DNA from: Crambe crambe
Lineage: Eukaryota > Porifera > Demospongiae > Poecilosclerida > Crambeidae
DNA: 64,000 bases
Direction of reading: 5' to 3'
Assembly (NCBI GenBank): GCA_963924555.1
Contig: OZ004592.1
Span: 248,001 to 312,000, forward strand
Below the pieces are notes generated by a model. It ran no database searches and was not told the origin of the DNA. It saw only the letters and a program-made list of their open reading frames with translations. Positions 40,301-51,864 of this stretch are shown here, piece after piece. Position numbers and translations under genes: made by a program. Position 1 is the first letter of the stretch, and each line of letters begins with the position of its first letter.

Positions 40301-41625
40301 AGAAGCTCATTTAGCTCACTGCATTCTGTAGCCTCCACGAGCTCCCTGGGTAGCAACCATGTTAACCCAAGCTCTCTAAATCGACTCAGTACTAGCTCGA
40401 TACCTCGCAGTGGCAGTATCCAAAGTGAGACGGACATGTGTAATGCTGATTTCTTTGAGCATTCTTCTACGACTGTCCCGGATGATGATGTAATGGAGTC
40501 TGAAACAATCCAACCCGCAATGGAGGCAATATATGATCTACCCAGTGCCAATACCTTCCACCTTCCAGAGAGAAAGGACTCCTTCGCATCCTCCTCACAT
40601 AGCTCACTTCAAATGTCAGGTTTCAATGAGGAGGAACATCAAACTATAGGGAGTTATAAAAATTCACTTACTCAGAAGGTCCATACAGGTTTACTATCTC
40701 TTCAAGGTAGGAGGAACTCTCCCTCTCAAAAGCCAAAAGTCACTTTCACAGATACAGAGCCGACACAGGAACATGTCAAGACTCCACTCTCTAAGCATGT
40801 AGTAACTAAGGAGACTCAAGAGCACAGTCAGCAAAAAAATGGCAAACTCAAGTCTTTATTTTATGGATTCATCGTCTATCTTCATCACTTTATCACCTGG
40901 GTGATATATATCGTTCAACAGGGCATGGAGCCTTACTCTAAACAAAACTCTCTTGTCTTACTTGCAGGCGAGAGGAAGTGCTCTCCACTCACCAATGCCC
41001 TATTCTGCCTGGGCAGTGAAGTCTCCACTAGACACTGCCCACAGCTCTGGGCCTGCTCTCAAAACACCCAGCTATCGCTCCTGGTGCTGGTCGGTGGAGG
41101 GATGGAGAGATTCCTGTGGAGGGAGTTGAGATCAGTGGTCTGTGACGAGGTGAAGTGGACCAGAGCCCTGTATAACCTCAGACACACACTCTGGCCTGGA
41201 GGAAAGCTCTTAAAGGACTCAAGGAAGAAGCTAATGGAGGCTGAGGTGGAACAGCTTAAGAGAAAAGCAGCAGATTCCCTCAAGAAATTCCTACCAAGTA
41301 AGTTATTTTAGCTGAACTTTGAACTCCTCTTAATTGAGTTATTTTTTCTTTTAGATTTTTTTCCTCACATCATTGGAGCAGAAGACTATGATCGAGCAGC
41401 AATACATTGTCTGGATTGCTTACGCAACCCAAGGATTAATAGGTAGTTAAAGTCCTGAAGTATCTGTTCACATTATCATTTTTTTCCTGCAGGCATTTTT
41501 TATTAAGAGTGATAGATCTCTTTATCACAAAACTTGTTCCTGAGACGGCCGACAAGAGCTTCCAGAAGCATTTATCTCAACTTCGAACCCTCCATCGTGC
41601 CCGATCTTTGTCTGACTATGACTAA
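37382..41625 (+). CDS. Sorting nexin with PXA, PX and nexin C-terminal domains (SNX19-like)
   Basis: Membrane-anchored phosphoinositide-binding protein of endosome/ER contact. The start is ATG 37382 (MLLDIFQLTRQR). Two hydrophobic segments follow (WVCVLLLLTLVTLSWWLFG; TTLLCAVSVLSYCAASY), then a PXA domain (about 37850-38400; MIMRDFIHTWYNTVTND to LDLEEVIVELLELILPYL-type text). A PX domain spans several exons (about 38860-39705; MKRYSEFSKFHDTLMAS, SLPNKHNLSSFVSKLPF). A Ser-rich linker is at 40145-40860. The C-terminal nexin domain ends HFLLRVIDLFITKLVPE and SLSDYD. No RGS domain is seen between PXA and PX, which favours SNX19 over SNX13, 14 and 25. The long exon at 40145-41311 contains no intron, unlike the rest. 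Confidence 0.78.
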
Positions 41626-41848
41626 CAACCCTCCACTGCATGGCATGCTGTTTGTGTCAAAAACCACTATGCCCACTACATAATGAGCAGCTGTCATTTG
41701 TTTGTGTGTGTGCTAGGTCTTTTTATCATTAATTTTTACTTTCAATATGTGTGGCCTGTGAATTTCGCAGATGCAAATAATTTGCGGTCGTATTAATTAG
41801 TTTAAAGTGTTTCTTTCCGAGTTACACTAAACCTCGAGCAGTGTTGTG

Positions 41849-42646
41849 ATGATGGCGCCGACTACTAATGGCTTGGCCTTAATGCTAGCCCTAGCTGTTC
41901 TCTGTTTTGGAACTATCAGAGTAAGCCAGTAGTGTTATAAATAATGTCAGAATATTAGCTGGCAACTAGATGCTATTATAAATGCTAGCTGTAAACGCAT
42001 CTTAATGACTGTATTTTATATGTAGGGAGAAAGTGAGCTAGATTGTCCTAACCAAGTGGAGTGTCGTGTTGATCCCTGCCAAGAGGCAAGATGCCAGCGT
42101 TTCCCGAATGCCCTGTGTGTGCCCAATAACTGTAATGGGACCTGTACTGCTGAGTTCAGGCATGTGAAACACAGCCATCATCGCATTACCAACTGCTCCC
42201 TTCGCACGTGTGACCACAAACGCTGCAAGGGAAAACACATTTGTGTTCATGAAGCATTTCCCACAGTCTGCCATAAAGGTCCTGGAACATGTAAGCAAGT
42301 GGTGAAGCCTCATTGTAGACGTCCTCCATCGCCTCTTCCTGCTATCAGCTGCCAGGAGCTCACTTGCACTGAAGGAAAGGCGTGTATTGTGTCCCATACT
42401 CGAATGGGTCCTGTGGCCAAGTGCTTGGCCAAACGTCCAGTCAACTGTGAGGAGTTGGGGCCGTGTGACGAGGGAATGGAATGCAAAGTCCTAGAGAATG
42501 AAGTACGATGCACTGCTAAGATGACTGTTCGAAAGCCTGAAGATTGCTCTGTTTTGAAAACTTGTCCGACTGGATTGGAGTGTATGGTGCTTGGATGGAA
42601 AGGAAGAGAACGGGCTAGATGTGTCTCCATCCCTCCCAAGAACTAA
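41849..42646 (+). CDS. Secreted cysteine-rich repeat protein, unknown family
   Basis: Two exons: 41849-41920, encoding a signal peptide (MMAPTTNGLALMLALAVLCF), and 42026-42646. The mature part has about 30 Cys in at least four or five related units of about 30-45 residues, patterned C-x2-L-x2-C-x5-C-x(n)-C. Examples are SCQELTCTEGKACIV...AKC, NCEELGPCDEGMECKVL...RC and DCSVLKTCPTGLECMVL...RC, with weaker copies near the N-terminus (ECRVDPCQEARC; NCSLRTCDHKRC). It has no membrane anchor and is basic overall. Not recognised; the disulphide-rich repeats suggest an extracellular matrix, protease-inhibitor-like or defence role, none of which can be proved here. Confidence 0.75.
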
Positions 42647-42974
42647 CTTACTCAAAACACTGACTTTAGTTACTTTCTTTGATCATAATTTTACTTCATA
42701 TTATGGTATCCCCCAACTGTTTTGTTTTAAGACCTTTTTTTCGATAATTATATTAACCAACCTGATTCATTACATGCTTTGAAACAACACACCAACACAC
42801 TCTGGTTCAATAAATATTATGCAGTGAAGGATTGATGGAAGACTAGGAAACTCCACTCCCCCACTACTCCAGTAATTTGAGCTGTAACACAGTCACACTT
42901 TATTACTCCAAATTATTATTTTATTAGTCAGGCATAGCTTAGCAATTAAGCTTACGCATGCGCAGATCTCAGCA
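42647..42974. other. Intergenic region, Cys-rich gene to PRPF6
   Basis: Contains a likely polyadenylation signal (CAATAAATATT, about 42809) for the upstream gene and an NRF1-like palindrome before PRPF6. The rest is A/T-rich with no ORF. Confidence 0.5.
42953..42964. promoter_or_regulatory. NRF1-like palindrome before PRPF6
   Basis: TACGCATGCGCA differs by one base from the NRF1 consensus YGCGCAYGCGCR and lies 11 bases before the start codon. Confidence 0.5.
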
Positions 42975-45900
42975 ATGAGCAACCTAGTTAGCAGACAGCG
43001 GAAAGCTTTCATAGGCCAAGCAGCACCAGCAGGATATGTCCCAGGTTTAGGAAGAGGGTGAGTACCATCGCATAGTGTAAGCATAAACCTATACGCTTTA
43101 TTAGCTCAATTTATGTTTCTAATTAAAGCCCACCTAGATAGAACTGTTATTTTGCTGTTACAGTGCTACTGGCTTTACTACTCGCTCTGACATTGGACCT
43201 GCTCGAGAAGCAAATGATATCTCGTGAGTTAGTGAATAAGTAATCTGATGAAAGGCTTGACCGGATTGTGTGCACACACACACACACACAAGTGATGAGC
43301 GTCATCCTCGACCAGGAACAAAGAGACCTCGTGAAGATGATGAAAATGAAGAGGAGGAAGATTTGAACGAATCTAATTATGATGAGGTGATACATCTGTC
43401 CCTATAAATAGTGTTCCAGGCCTGTGAATAGGTGCTGGGTGACTATGTTTTAACCCCCCTTTCAGTTTGCTGGTTATGGGGGCAGTTTATTTGCATCAGC
43501 ACCCTATGAAGCAGATGACCGGGAAGCTGATGAGATCTACTACACAATTGACACACGAATGGACAGTCGTCGTAAAGAACGCAGGGAAAAGAAATTTCAG
43601 GAGGAAATAGAGAAATTTCGTCAAGAAAGACCAAAAATTCAGCAGCAATTTTCTGATCTCAAGGTAATATTGAAACGGAGTTTGAAATTGAGTACGTAGC
43701 ATATTTTGCATGTCATGTGATTATCATGTGACTGTCATGTGATCCAGAGAGCTCTGAGTGATGTATCACCAGAAGAGTGGGTGAACATCCCGGAAGTAGG
43801 TGATGCCAGAAACAAGAAGCAGAGGAATGCTCATATCAGACCTGACCGCTACACTCCCATTCCTGATTCTGTTCTTGCTCGTGGGTTAGCTGATGGTGGC
43901 TCTCACACTTCCCTTGACCCACGTCAGCAAGTAAGTGGCTGTAGATTTTGCTGTGGAACTTTGCAGATAATGTTTGCTATTTTGCTGCAGTTGATGGGAG
44001 GGTTCATGACTCCATACCCTGGTGCAGCATCGGTCACTCCAGGATTTGCCACATCTACGAAAATTGACTTGAATCAAATTGGAGAAGCAAGAAACTCTAT
44101 GTTGGGGATAAAGCTGGACCAGGCAAGAGTTGAAACCAATGAATGCTTGATTTCATTACATGTGGTTTATAGGTATCGGACTCTGTTTCTGGACAGACAG
44201 TGGTGGATCCTAAAGGTTATTTGACTGACTTGAATAGTGCCACACCACACTCTTCAGGTGATATCAAGTGAGTTCATTACCTTTTTTTCCAGATCCATTA
44301 ATCATGAAATTAAATGTTTTGTAATTGGAAACAGTATGATTGCATTAACAACATTGTGTGTTTCATTTGTGTACATAGTGATGTGAAGAAAGCTCGACTG
44401 TTGCTCAAATCAGTGATCACCACCAACCCAAAGCACGCTCCTGGTTGGATAGCAGCTGCAAGACTAGAAGAAGTGACAGGTCATATGCAGAAGGCCAGAA
44501 ATGTAATCATGCAGGGTTGCAAGGAGTGTCCTAAAAATGAAGATGTCTGGCTGGAAGCAGCAAGACTTCAGGTGAGATCTGCTATTTCTCTGCAGTCAAC
44601 ATTAATTTTAATGTTTACTGTTTGCTCAGCCCACAGACCAAGCAAAGGCAGTTGTTTCTGAAGCAATTCACCATATCCCTCAGTCTGTCAAGCTCTGGAT
44701 GAAAGCGGTGGATTTTGAAGTGGATGTGCCAGCAAAGAGACGTGTGCTACGGAAGTCGCTGGAGACCATTCCCACATCCGTGAGACTGTGGAAGGCTGCA
44801 GTGGAACTGGAAGGGGTGGAGGATGCTAAGATCTTGCTGGGACGTGCAGTGGAGTGTTGTCCTCTCTCTGTGGAGCTCTGGTTGGCACTGGCACGTCTGG
44901 AGGATTATGACAATGCTAGAAAGGTAAGCATAGATGAATATTATTATGCCAGAGGATGGGGTGTGTCATGGGAGTGGTCTCCTATAGGTGTTGAACAAGG
45001 CTCGTGAGAACATCCCAACTGACAGGCACATCTGGATCAGTGCAGCCAAGTTGGAAGAAGCTAATGAAAACTTTCACATTGTACCCAAAATCATCGAAAG
45101 AGGTGAGACCCTCAAGCACTCCTAGCCCTAGCCCTAGCCCTGGCCCTGTTTCCATTGCAGCTGTGGCATCTCTGACTGCCAACATGGTAGAGATCAACAG
45201 AGATTTGTGGATAGCGAATGCCGAGGAGTGTGAGAAGGCAGGCTCTGTACGGACTGCTCAAGCCATCATGTATGTTTCATCTTCTTTGCCTACCATCATG
45301 TGATCTTGTTATGACTCACAGACGGACAGTGATTGCTATAGGGTTAGAAGAGGAGGATAGGATGGACCAGTGGATACAAGATGCTGAGAGTGTAAGTCTG
45401 GATTGGAAGACCCTGTAATTATTGGCTACATAATAATGTAATTGCCACTATGTAGAGTACCGCACATGAAGCATATGAGTGTGCTCGTGCCATGTATGCT
45501 CACGCCTTGACCACTTTCCCAAGCAAGAAGAACATTTGGTTGAGGGCGGCCTATTTTGAGAAGAACTATGGTACTCGTGAGAGCCTGGAGAGCTTGCTGC
45601 AGAAGGCAGTGGCTCACTGTCCCAAAGCTGAAGTCTTGTGGCTCATGGGAGCAAAGTCAAAGTGGTTGGCTGTAAGTAGAAATGAAATAATAACAGTAAC
45701 CTGTATAATACAGGACAGTGTTTTTTTGTTTATTATAATATTATTTTGTTTTTTGTTTTGTTTAGGGTGATGTACCAGCTGCTCGATCCATCCTAGCTCT
45801 AGCCTTTAAGGCCAATCCCAACAGCGAGGAAATCTGGTTGGCTGCTGTCAAATTGGAGAGTGAAAATGGGGAATACGAACGAGCTCGTTTGTTGTTGGAG

Positions 45901-46944
45901 AAGGCTTGGGCCAGTGCTGGTACTTCAAGGGTCATGATGAAGTCGGCCAAGTTGGAGTGGGTTCTCAACAACATCAAAAAGGCAATTAAGCTATTGGATG
46001 AAGCCCTTGAAAAACATCCCGACTACCCCAAAGTACGTGAACCTTTTGTTGCAGCAGAAGTGGTTATTCACTTATTATTGTGTAGTTGTGGATGATGAGA
46101 GGACAAATTGAAGAACAGAAGGGCAATGTAGATGCTGCCAGAGAAATCTACACCAAAGCGGTATTTTTATGTCTGTCTATTGTTTATAGTTTATTTAATT
46201 CCTTCATAATAGCTGAAGAAAGTGCCTCAATCTGTGTATCTTTGGCTACTTCTCTCTCGGTTGGAAGAGAAAGCAGGGCATATCACCAAAGCTCGGTCGG
46301 TCCTGGAGAAAGGACGACACAAAATCCCCCAGTGTCCTGAACTGTGGTTGGAGGCAGTGCGGATAGAAGCAAGGGGAGGAAAAAAGAACATTGCTCTGGC
46401 CAACATGGCCAAAGCCATGCAAGAGTGTCCTACGGCAGGCATCCTCTGGGCTGAAGCCATTTTCCTGGAGGCACGTCCCCAGCGAAAGACAAAGAGTGTG
46501 GATGCTCTGAAGAAGTGTGAGCATGATGCTCACGTCTTGCTGGCTGTGGCTAAGTAAGTCCAGCCCTCAGTCCTAAGCAATGTATAATGAGATGTTTGTC
46601 TAGGTTGTTCTGGTCTGAGAGGAAGTTGGCTAAAGCTCGAGAGTGGTTCCAGCGAGCAGTCAAGATTGAGCCCGATCTAGGTGACACTTGGGCTTATTTT
46701 TACAAGTTTGAGCTCCAACATGGCTCAGAAGTGAGATTACTCTCTTTATAAACTTGGTTATCTAATACCATCTGTGTATTATTTTATTTAGGCCCAGCAG
46801 GAGAAAGTATTCAAGAGCTGCGTGCTAGCTGAGCCTCGCCATGGAGAATTATGGTGTGCTGTCTCTAAGGACATAAAGAACTGGCAGATACATACAGACA
46901 AACTTCTTCCCTTGGTTACCAAGTCCATCTCTGTGCCAACATAG
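42975..46944 (+). CDS. PRPF6: PRPF6 spliceosomal tri-snRNP protein
   Basis: Bridges U4/U6 and U5 snRNPs in the nucleus. It begins [20 protein letters not shown] with the PRP1 N-terminal region ([73 protein letters not shown]). A long array of HAT/TPR helices then spans about 44380-46900 ([73 protein letters not shown]). Fifteen or more short introns. It ends [11 protein letters not shown]. Length is normal at about 930 residues. The first coding exon is tiny and an (AC)n run lies in the second intron. POLR3K starts only 95 bases after its stop. Confidence 0.95.
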
Positions 46945-47038
46945 CTGAATACCAATTTTCTCATCAAAATTTTAATTTGTCGATCTTTACCCATTCTGAT
47001 TTTATCGTTGGTGTGCTCTATTTGGGAGCTAGGATATC

Positions 47039-47471
47039 ATGCATCTATTTTGCCCTACTTGTGGCAACCTACTAATGGTCGAGGAAGGTCCAACCTGCTA
47101 CAGATTTGCCTGTAACACGTGTCCTTACGTCCAGAATATAGAACAAAAGGTTAGCAGCTTACTGAATCATCTTTGCTGTTGTCAGACAAACTTTTTAAAA
47201 GGTTTCATCATTCAAGTTTCCGAGACTTAAGGAAGTGGATGATGTATTAGGTGGATCTGCTGCTTGGGAAAACGTTGACACTACTGATGGTATTTTTGCT
47301 AGCTTAATAAATTTTAAGTTACACTTTCCCCTCTGACATGCAGAGACCTGCCCAAAGTGCGAGCACTCTAAAGCTTACTTCATGCAGATGCAGACTCGCT
47401 CTGCAGATGAGCCTATGACTATATTTTTCAAGTGTTGTAACCCTGAGTGTGGCCATCGCTGGAAAGAATAA
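47039..47471 (+). CDS. POLR3K: RNA polymerase III subunit RPC10/RPC11
   Basis: Small zinc-ribbon Pol III subunit needed for termination and transcript cleavage. Three exons give about 108 residues: [17 protein letters not shown] (N-terminal ribbon, CPTC and CNTC), then [20 protein letters not shown], then [20 protein letters not shown] and a second ribbon [12 protein letters not shown]. The [10 protein letters not shown] motif with its acidic pair is the TFIIS-like cleavage hairpin. The stop codon lies within AATAAA (GAATAAAC), so the polyadenylation signal overlaps the end of the ORF. Confidence 0.95.
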
Positions 47472-47574
47472 ACATCAATCATTTTCATTTCCTAATTAAG
47501 CGAATCGTTACCATGGAAATCAAAGAAAAATAACATAAGTTATTCTTTTCCCTGTTCAAATAGTTATCATTGCA

Positions 47575-48581
47575 ATGCCAGAGAAAGAGTTTTTAAGGAT
47601 CAAGGTGATCAGCATGGGAGCTGCAGAATGTGGGAAAGTATGTATCATAGACTTCATAGCTACATGTAGCTCCAGCAGTGAGTTTTAATAATTCTTTCTT
47701 AGAGTTGTCTCATCAAGCGTTACTGTGAAAAGAGATTTGTCTCCAAGTACATGGCCACCTTGGGTATTGATTTTGGTGTCACAAAATTGAAAACCACCCA
47801 TCATGATGTTAAAGTCAACATCTTTGACATGGCTGGGCAGCCCTTCTTCTTTGAGGTAGTTGGCACATGTACACAACACTAAAGTATCTTAACTCTTTTA
47901 TATAATCAAGGTTCGTAATGAGTTCTACAAAGATACACAGGGAGTGATGCTGATATATGATGTCACCAACCGCTCTAGCTTTGAATCTTTGAATGGCTGG
48001 CTGAAGGAGATGAGAGCACATCTTTCCTCTGCCTCTGATATGGACAACATAGTGTTTATAGTCTGTGCAAATAAGGTAAAGGATACAGTATACCTTTTGT
48101 AATGGTATTATATACTGTCTGTAGACTGACTTGGGGAGGAGGAAAGTGGACGAATCTGAAGGGAGGTTATGGGCAGAATCAAAGGGATTCCCCTACTTTG
48201 AAACATCAGCTCAATCTGGTCAAAATGTGGAGGAGATGTTCGAGACACTGATCCAGAAAGTGGCAGAAGTTGTAGCGAATGGAGGGAAGTTAGGAGGGCA
48301 GAAGCTGGAGTTAGCCTACACGCCTGAACAGGCAGCTCTGGTCTCCAGGATAAGGAGTTGTCAAGATAACTACCAGATCCTATCCCTCACTAGAAATGCA
48401 TCCAGGTAAGTTTGTGCCAGCTCACATTATAACGATTAATACTAATTACAGGGAAGAAATCAATAAATCCTACAAACATTTGGCAGTTCTGCTTCATCCA
48501 GATAAGAATTTAGCCCCAGGGAGTGAAGAAGCTTTCAAATCCATAGCAAAAGCAAGAGAAGAGCTTCTGAAAATCAGATAG
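47575..48581 (+). CDS. DNAJC27: DNAJC27 (RBJ): Rab-like GTPase fused to J domain
   Basis: Small GTPase with a C-terminal DnaJ domain; the family is linked to MEK/ERK signalling. It begins [20 protein letters not shown]. The P-loop GAAECGK|SC is split by an intron. Switch II region: [20 protein letters not shown], with Gln in the DMAGQ position where human has His. NKxD is CANKTDLG, and the SAK-like motif is ETSAQSG. The J domain reads [20 protein letters not shown] then [17 protein letters not shown] with an intact HPD. About 268 residues, as expected. It starts 104 bases after POLR3K. Confidence 0.94.
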
Positions 48582-48653
48582 CACCAAAATTATAATAAAA
48601 TCATGTTTAATATGCAATTAATTATGAACATGTATGTTAACAATACCGGCTAG

Positions 48654-48661
48654 TGACGTCA
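48654..48661. promoter_or_regulatory. Palindromic CRE before the DsbA-like gene
   Basis: TGACGTCA, a full CREB/ATF site, lies 28 bases upstream of the start at 48690. The motif is exact; use is inferred. Confidence 0.5.
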
Positions 48662-48689
48662 TGACCTAAACATTGATGATCGACATGTC

Positions 48690-49844
48690 ATGCCTCTGGC
48701 TAGACTTTTGCTGAGGACAACAGAGCTACAGAGTTGGAAGCTACTAAGTACTTTGCGAGGCACTACCTTACAGCAGCAGATGGCTAAAATTCAAGTGAAT
48801 GTTGACATCACTTCAGATGTTGTGTGTCCATGGTATGTAGTTAGTAATAGTCATCTTAGTAAGTATGATATAGCAGCAATGATGCAACTACGTTGATAGC
48901 TAAGGCCACTCAAAATAGCTAGCAATTTTAATGCAAATCACGATTAATCTCAAAAGTCGGAAAGATTTAGTAGTGAAGGCTAGAGATGAGAGATGGAAGA
49001 ATGATAGTGATGACTAGCTAGTGTTGTTGGTTCTTTACAGGTGTTGGATAGGAAAGAAACACTTAGACACTGCAATGCAACACCTTGCAGATGATTTTGA
49101 GTTCCACATTCGCTGGAAACCATTTCTTCTGAATCCCTTTCTTCCTGAACAGGGGATTCCCATCATGGATTATCTCCGCCTGAAGTTTGGAGATGAGGCT
49201 GCAGCACAGTTCCTCTCAGGATCATCACCGGTAGCAACTCAGGGACGAAGTCTGGTGAGCAGTATAAAAACTACAATGACTTTTGACTGTGATCTGCTGT
49301 TTTTCACAAACAGTGAATTTGATTCCAAGGACTCTTCCTTTTCCTAGATCCTATCTCATATCATTTTCATTATTCAGGGAATCGAATTTACCCCCAATCG
49401 ATTGGTTGTCGCCACGAAAAAACCTCACATTCTCCTAGATTTTGCATCCAAACATGGCAAGCAGCACGAACTACAGGAGGTGTTGTTTCAAGCTTACTTT
49501 TCAGAGGGTCAAAATGTAAGCTCAGATAAGGTGCTGAAGGAACTTGCAAGTAAGGTGGGGTTGGATACTGATAAGGCCATGGCTGCTCTGTCTGATAAAC
49601 AATATGCTTGTGACTTTGAAGAGGGAATTAAGGAGTCAAAAATGAAAGGTAAGAAGAATTTCTCTAGTGTATATTGGCATGCAAGGATTGTTTTTATTGT
49701 GGTTGTGTAGGGATAACAAGTGTACCCACGTTTGAGTTCTATCTCAAGGACAACCCTCATGTGAAGCAAAATTTTCCAGGAGCTCAACCTGTTGACACAA
49801 TAGTAGCTGTGTGCAGCAGACTAAAAACACTCTCTAACTTATGA
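48690..49844 (+). CDS. DsbA/FrnE-like thioredoxin-fold oxidoreductase
   Basis: Four exons: 48690-48832, 49041-49254, 49378-49648 and 49711-49844. The protein begins MPLARLLLRTTELQSWKLLS, basic and lacking acids early, so a mitochondrial presequence is likely. The core VNVDITSDVVCPW|CWIGKK contains a CPWC active site formed across the first intron. ITSVPTFEF supplies the cis-proline loop (SVPT). The helical insert (GIEFTPNRLVVATKKPH, LLDFASKHGKQHELQEVLFQ) fits the FrnE-like DSBA family (PF01323), common in bacteria and fungi and patchy in animals. It probably acts as a disulphide oxidoreductase or glutathione S-transferase kappa-like enzyme. About 253 residues. Confidence 0.85.
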
Positions 49845-50026
49845 CAAACCACTGCCAAGTTCACTATCCATTTGTATCACTGACACTCTGTAGCTAATAA
49901 TGTGACCAAAATGAAATTAATGAGTAAAATACAGATGCTGAAAGTAAACAGGAAGTCATGCACAGGCTCATGCAGAGTTGGAGACCGGCTCCTTTCACTT
50001 GATTGGATTCTTATTTAAAGGTCTTG

Positions 50027-50224
50027 TTACTTCTTAGGCTGCTCTTTGCTTGCAGTCTCCAGTGCTTCCTTCAGATGGAGCAACCTACTGTAGTCATCTT
50101 CTGATAGTCCTTCCTGTGTGCTCTTCTTCTTCAGGAACTCTGATAACCTGGCTTTCATTTCACTGCTGGGAATACCCTTATCCTCCACCACCTCACACAC
50201 CTCAGATTTCAGAGAAGTGGCCAT
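50027..50224 (-). CDS. Small unidentified protein, 65 residues
   Basis: Single-exon ORF with start ATG at 50224 and stop at 50027. It begins MATSLKSEVCEVVEDKGIPS and is strongly charged and helical (SSEMKARLSEFLKKKS, DDYSRLLHLKEALETAS), ending KEQPKK. No signal peptide or known motif. It lies between two genes with its own divergent promoter shared with MCM3AP (107 bases, with a CRE), which argues for a real gene. I do not recognise the family. Confidence 0.5.
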   Translation of the reverse strand: MATSLKSEVCEVVEDKGIPSSEMKARLSEFLKKKSTQEGLSEDDYSRLLHLKEALETASKEQPKK

Positions 50225-50234
50225 CTTTCAGGAA

Positions 50235-50242
50235 TGACGTCA
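50235..50242. promoter_or_regulatory. Palindromic CRE between small gene and MCM3AP
   Basis: TGACGTCA lies 11 bases upstream of the minus-strand start at 50224 and about 90 bases before the MCM3AP start. Confidence 0.5.
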
Positions 50243-50331
50243 CAAAGCACGCGCTATTGGATGAACTTTGAACTCAGCTAGACTAGAGTGACTCGATATG
50301 ATGCCCACCATGAATATATAGCTAGCAGGAG

Positions 50332-51833
50332 ATGGAGCGGTCCAAGTTGTTTAATTTGAAGACAGATTTAGCTCAGAGGAAGGTATGGTGAGACTGTATA
50401 ATTCAGTGTACTTTGCACATGATATTGGATGAATGTAGAAGAAGCAGGCTAGGAGACTATCTCAGTCAAGCAAGAAGAAGGCCATCTCTCCTCAAAGTGG
50501 TATGTCTCTGTCTTCTGCATACAAAATTTCCCTTTATTTCTCTGCACATTATTGCAGGAAAACTATATGTGAAGAGTGTGCGTGGGCGAGGAGGGGGTGT
50601 GGCAGGAACCAAAGGTCGACCGAGTAGTGGTAATAATCCTTTCCTGTGGACTAGTAATGCCAAGGGATTGTCTTCTGCTACTGCCTCAGCACCAGAGCAC
50701 TCGGCCAGTGCTGAAAACCAAGCTCCTCCAGAGGCCCCTCCTATGGTACATGGAACATCAAATAACCCTTTCTTTGCTGCTATCAGTAAGCCAACACTTC
50801 CATCTGGGCCCCCTAGTTATGCATCCATTGTTAGTGGAAGAGGAAGACCTTCAAAACCACCTTTGCAGCCACCTTTACCCACTTTCATAACTCATGGCCC
50901 AGGGGCGGTCAAACTAGTGGAAGAAGCCCCGTCTATTCTCACACAACCATCCAACATTAATCCTTTTTTGGCTAAGCAACAACAGACTATAAATATTGGA
51001 ACCCAAGAGGCAATACCTCCTCAAGTGGGTGTGGGTTCTCAAGTTCATGTGGGAGAGAGCTCTCAGGTGCCTGTTGGAGTCTCAGCCCCTCCCCCTTACA
51101 CTGGTGCAGCTCATCTACCTGTGATGTCCACTCCACCACGTCAGGGTGTGGGTTTTGATCCTCGAACACAAGCAGTTCCCCTTGGACGTTCCCGCACTGG
51201 CACTGTTGCAAGCACCAGCACTACTCTGCACTTGAAGGCTCTTCCTGCTCAGTTAAATGAAGAGACATGGTTACTCCAACACTTCTCAAAGTTTGGGAAA
51301 GTGTCAGACATCAAGTGTGACAGAAATAAGATGTATGCTACTGTGGCTTTTGAAACACATGTAAGTTTGACTAAAATTTCAATGCTGTATGTACCAGCTT
51401 CCAAAACGTTTTGTGCCATTACCTACTTATCTTGTCTTCAGGAAGATGCAGCTAAAGCCAAGAGGCATGGGAAATGGTTTACTCCTGGTATTGAAGTGAA
51501 GATATTTTGGTTTGATGACTCAAAACGTCAGCTGCGGGCCCCTCCCACTTCCAGACCTCTCCAACCACCTCCCACTTCCAGACCCCCTCAATTACCTCCC
51601 AGTTCTAGAGCAATCGTTTCTAAATCTCCATATGTCAATGTCCCTCAAGTCAGTGGATCCAGTACCGAGTCTTCTCGAGTATTGAGAACTGTCACCAAAC
51701 AGAATGTTGATAAAAGATCGCAGGTAACTGGCAATCTTCATCAGGTACAGATAAGTGGAAGAATGGAACAACAACAACAACAGCAACAACAACAACAACA
51801 ACTGGAGCAGCAGGAGGTACCACCACCACCACC

Positions 51834-51864
<31 letters not shown>

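Noticed and set aside
45115-45150. CCCTAG repeats resembling telomere sequence
   Set aside because: Only four units inside a PRPF6 intron and not the TTAGGG frame over any length; simple intronic repeat.
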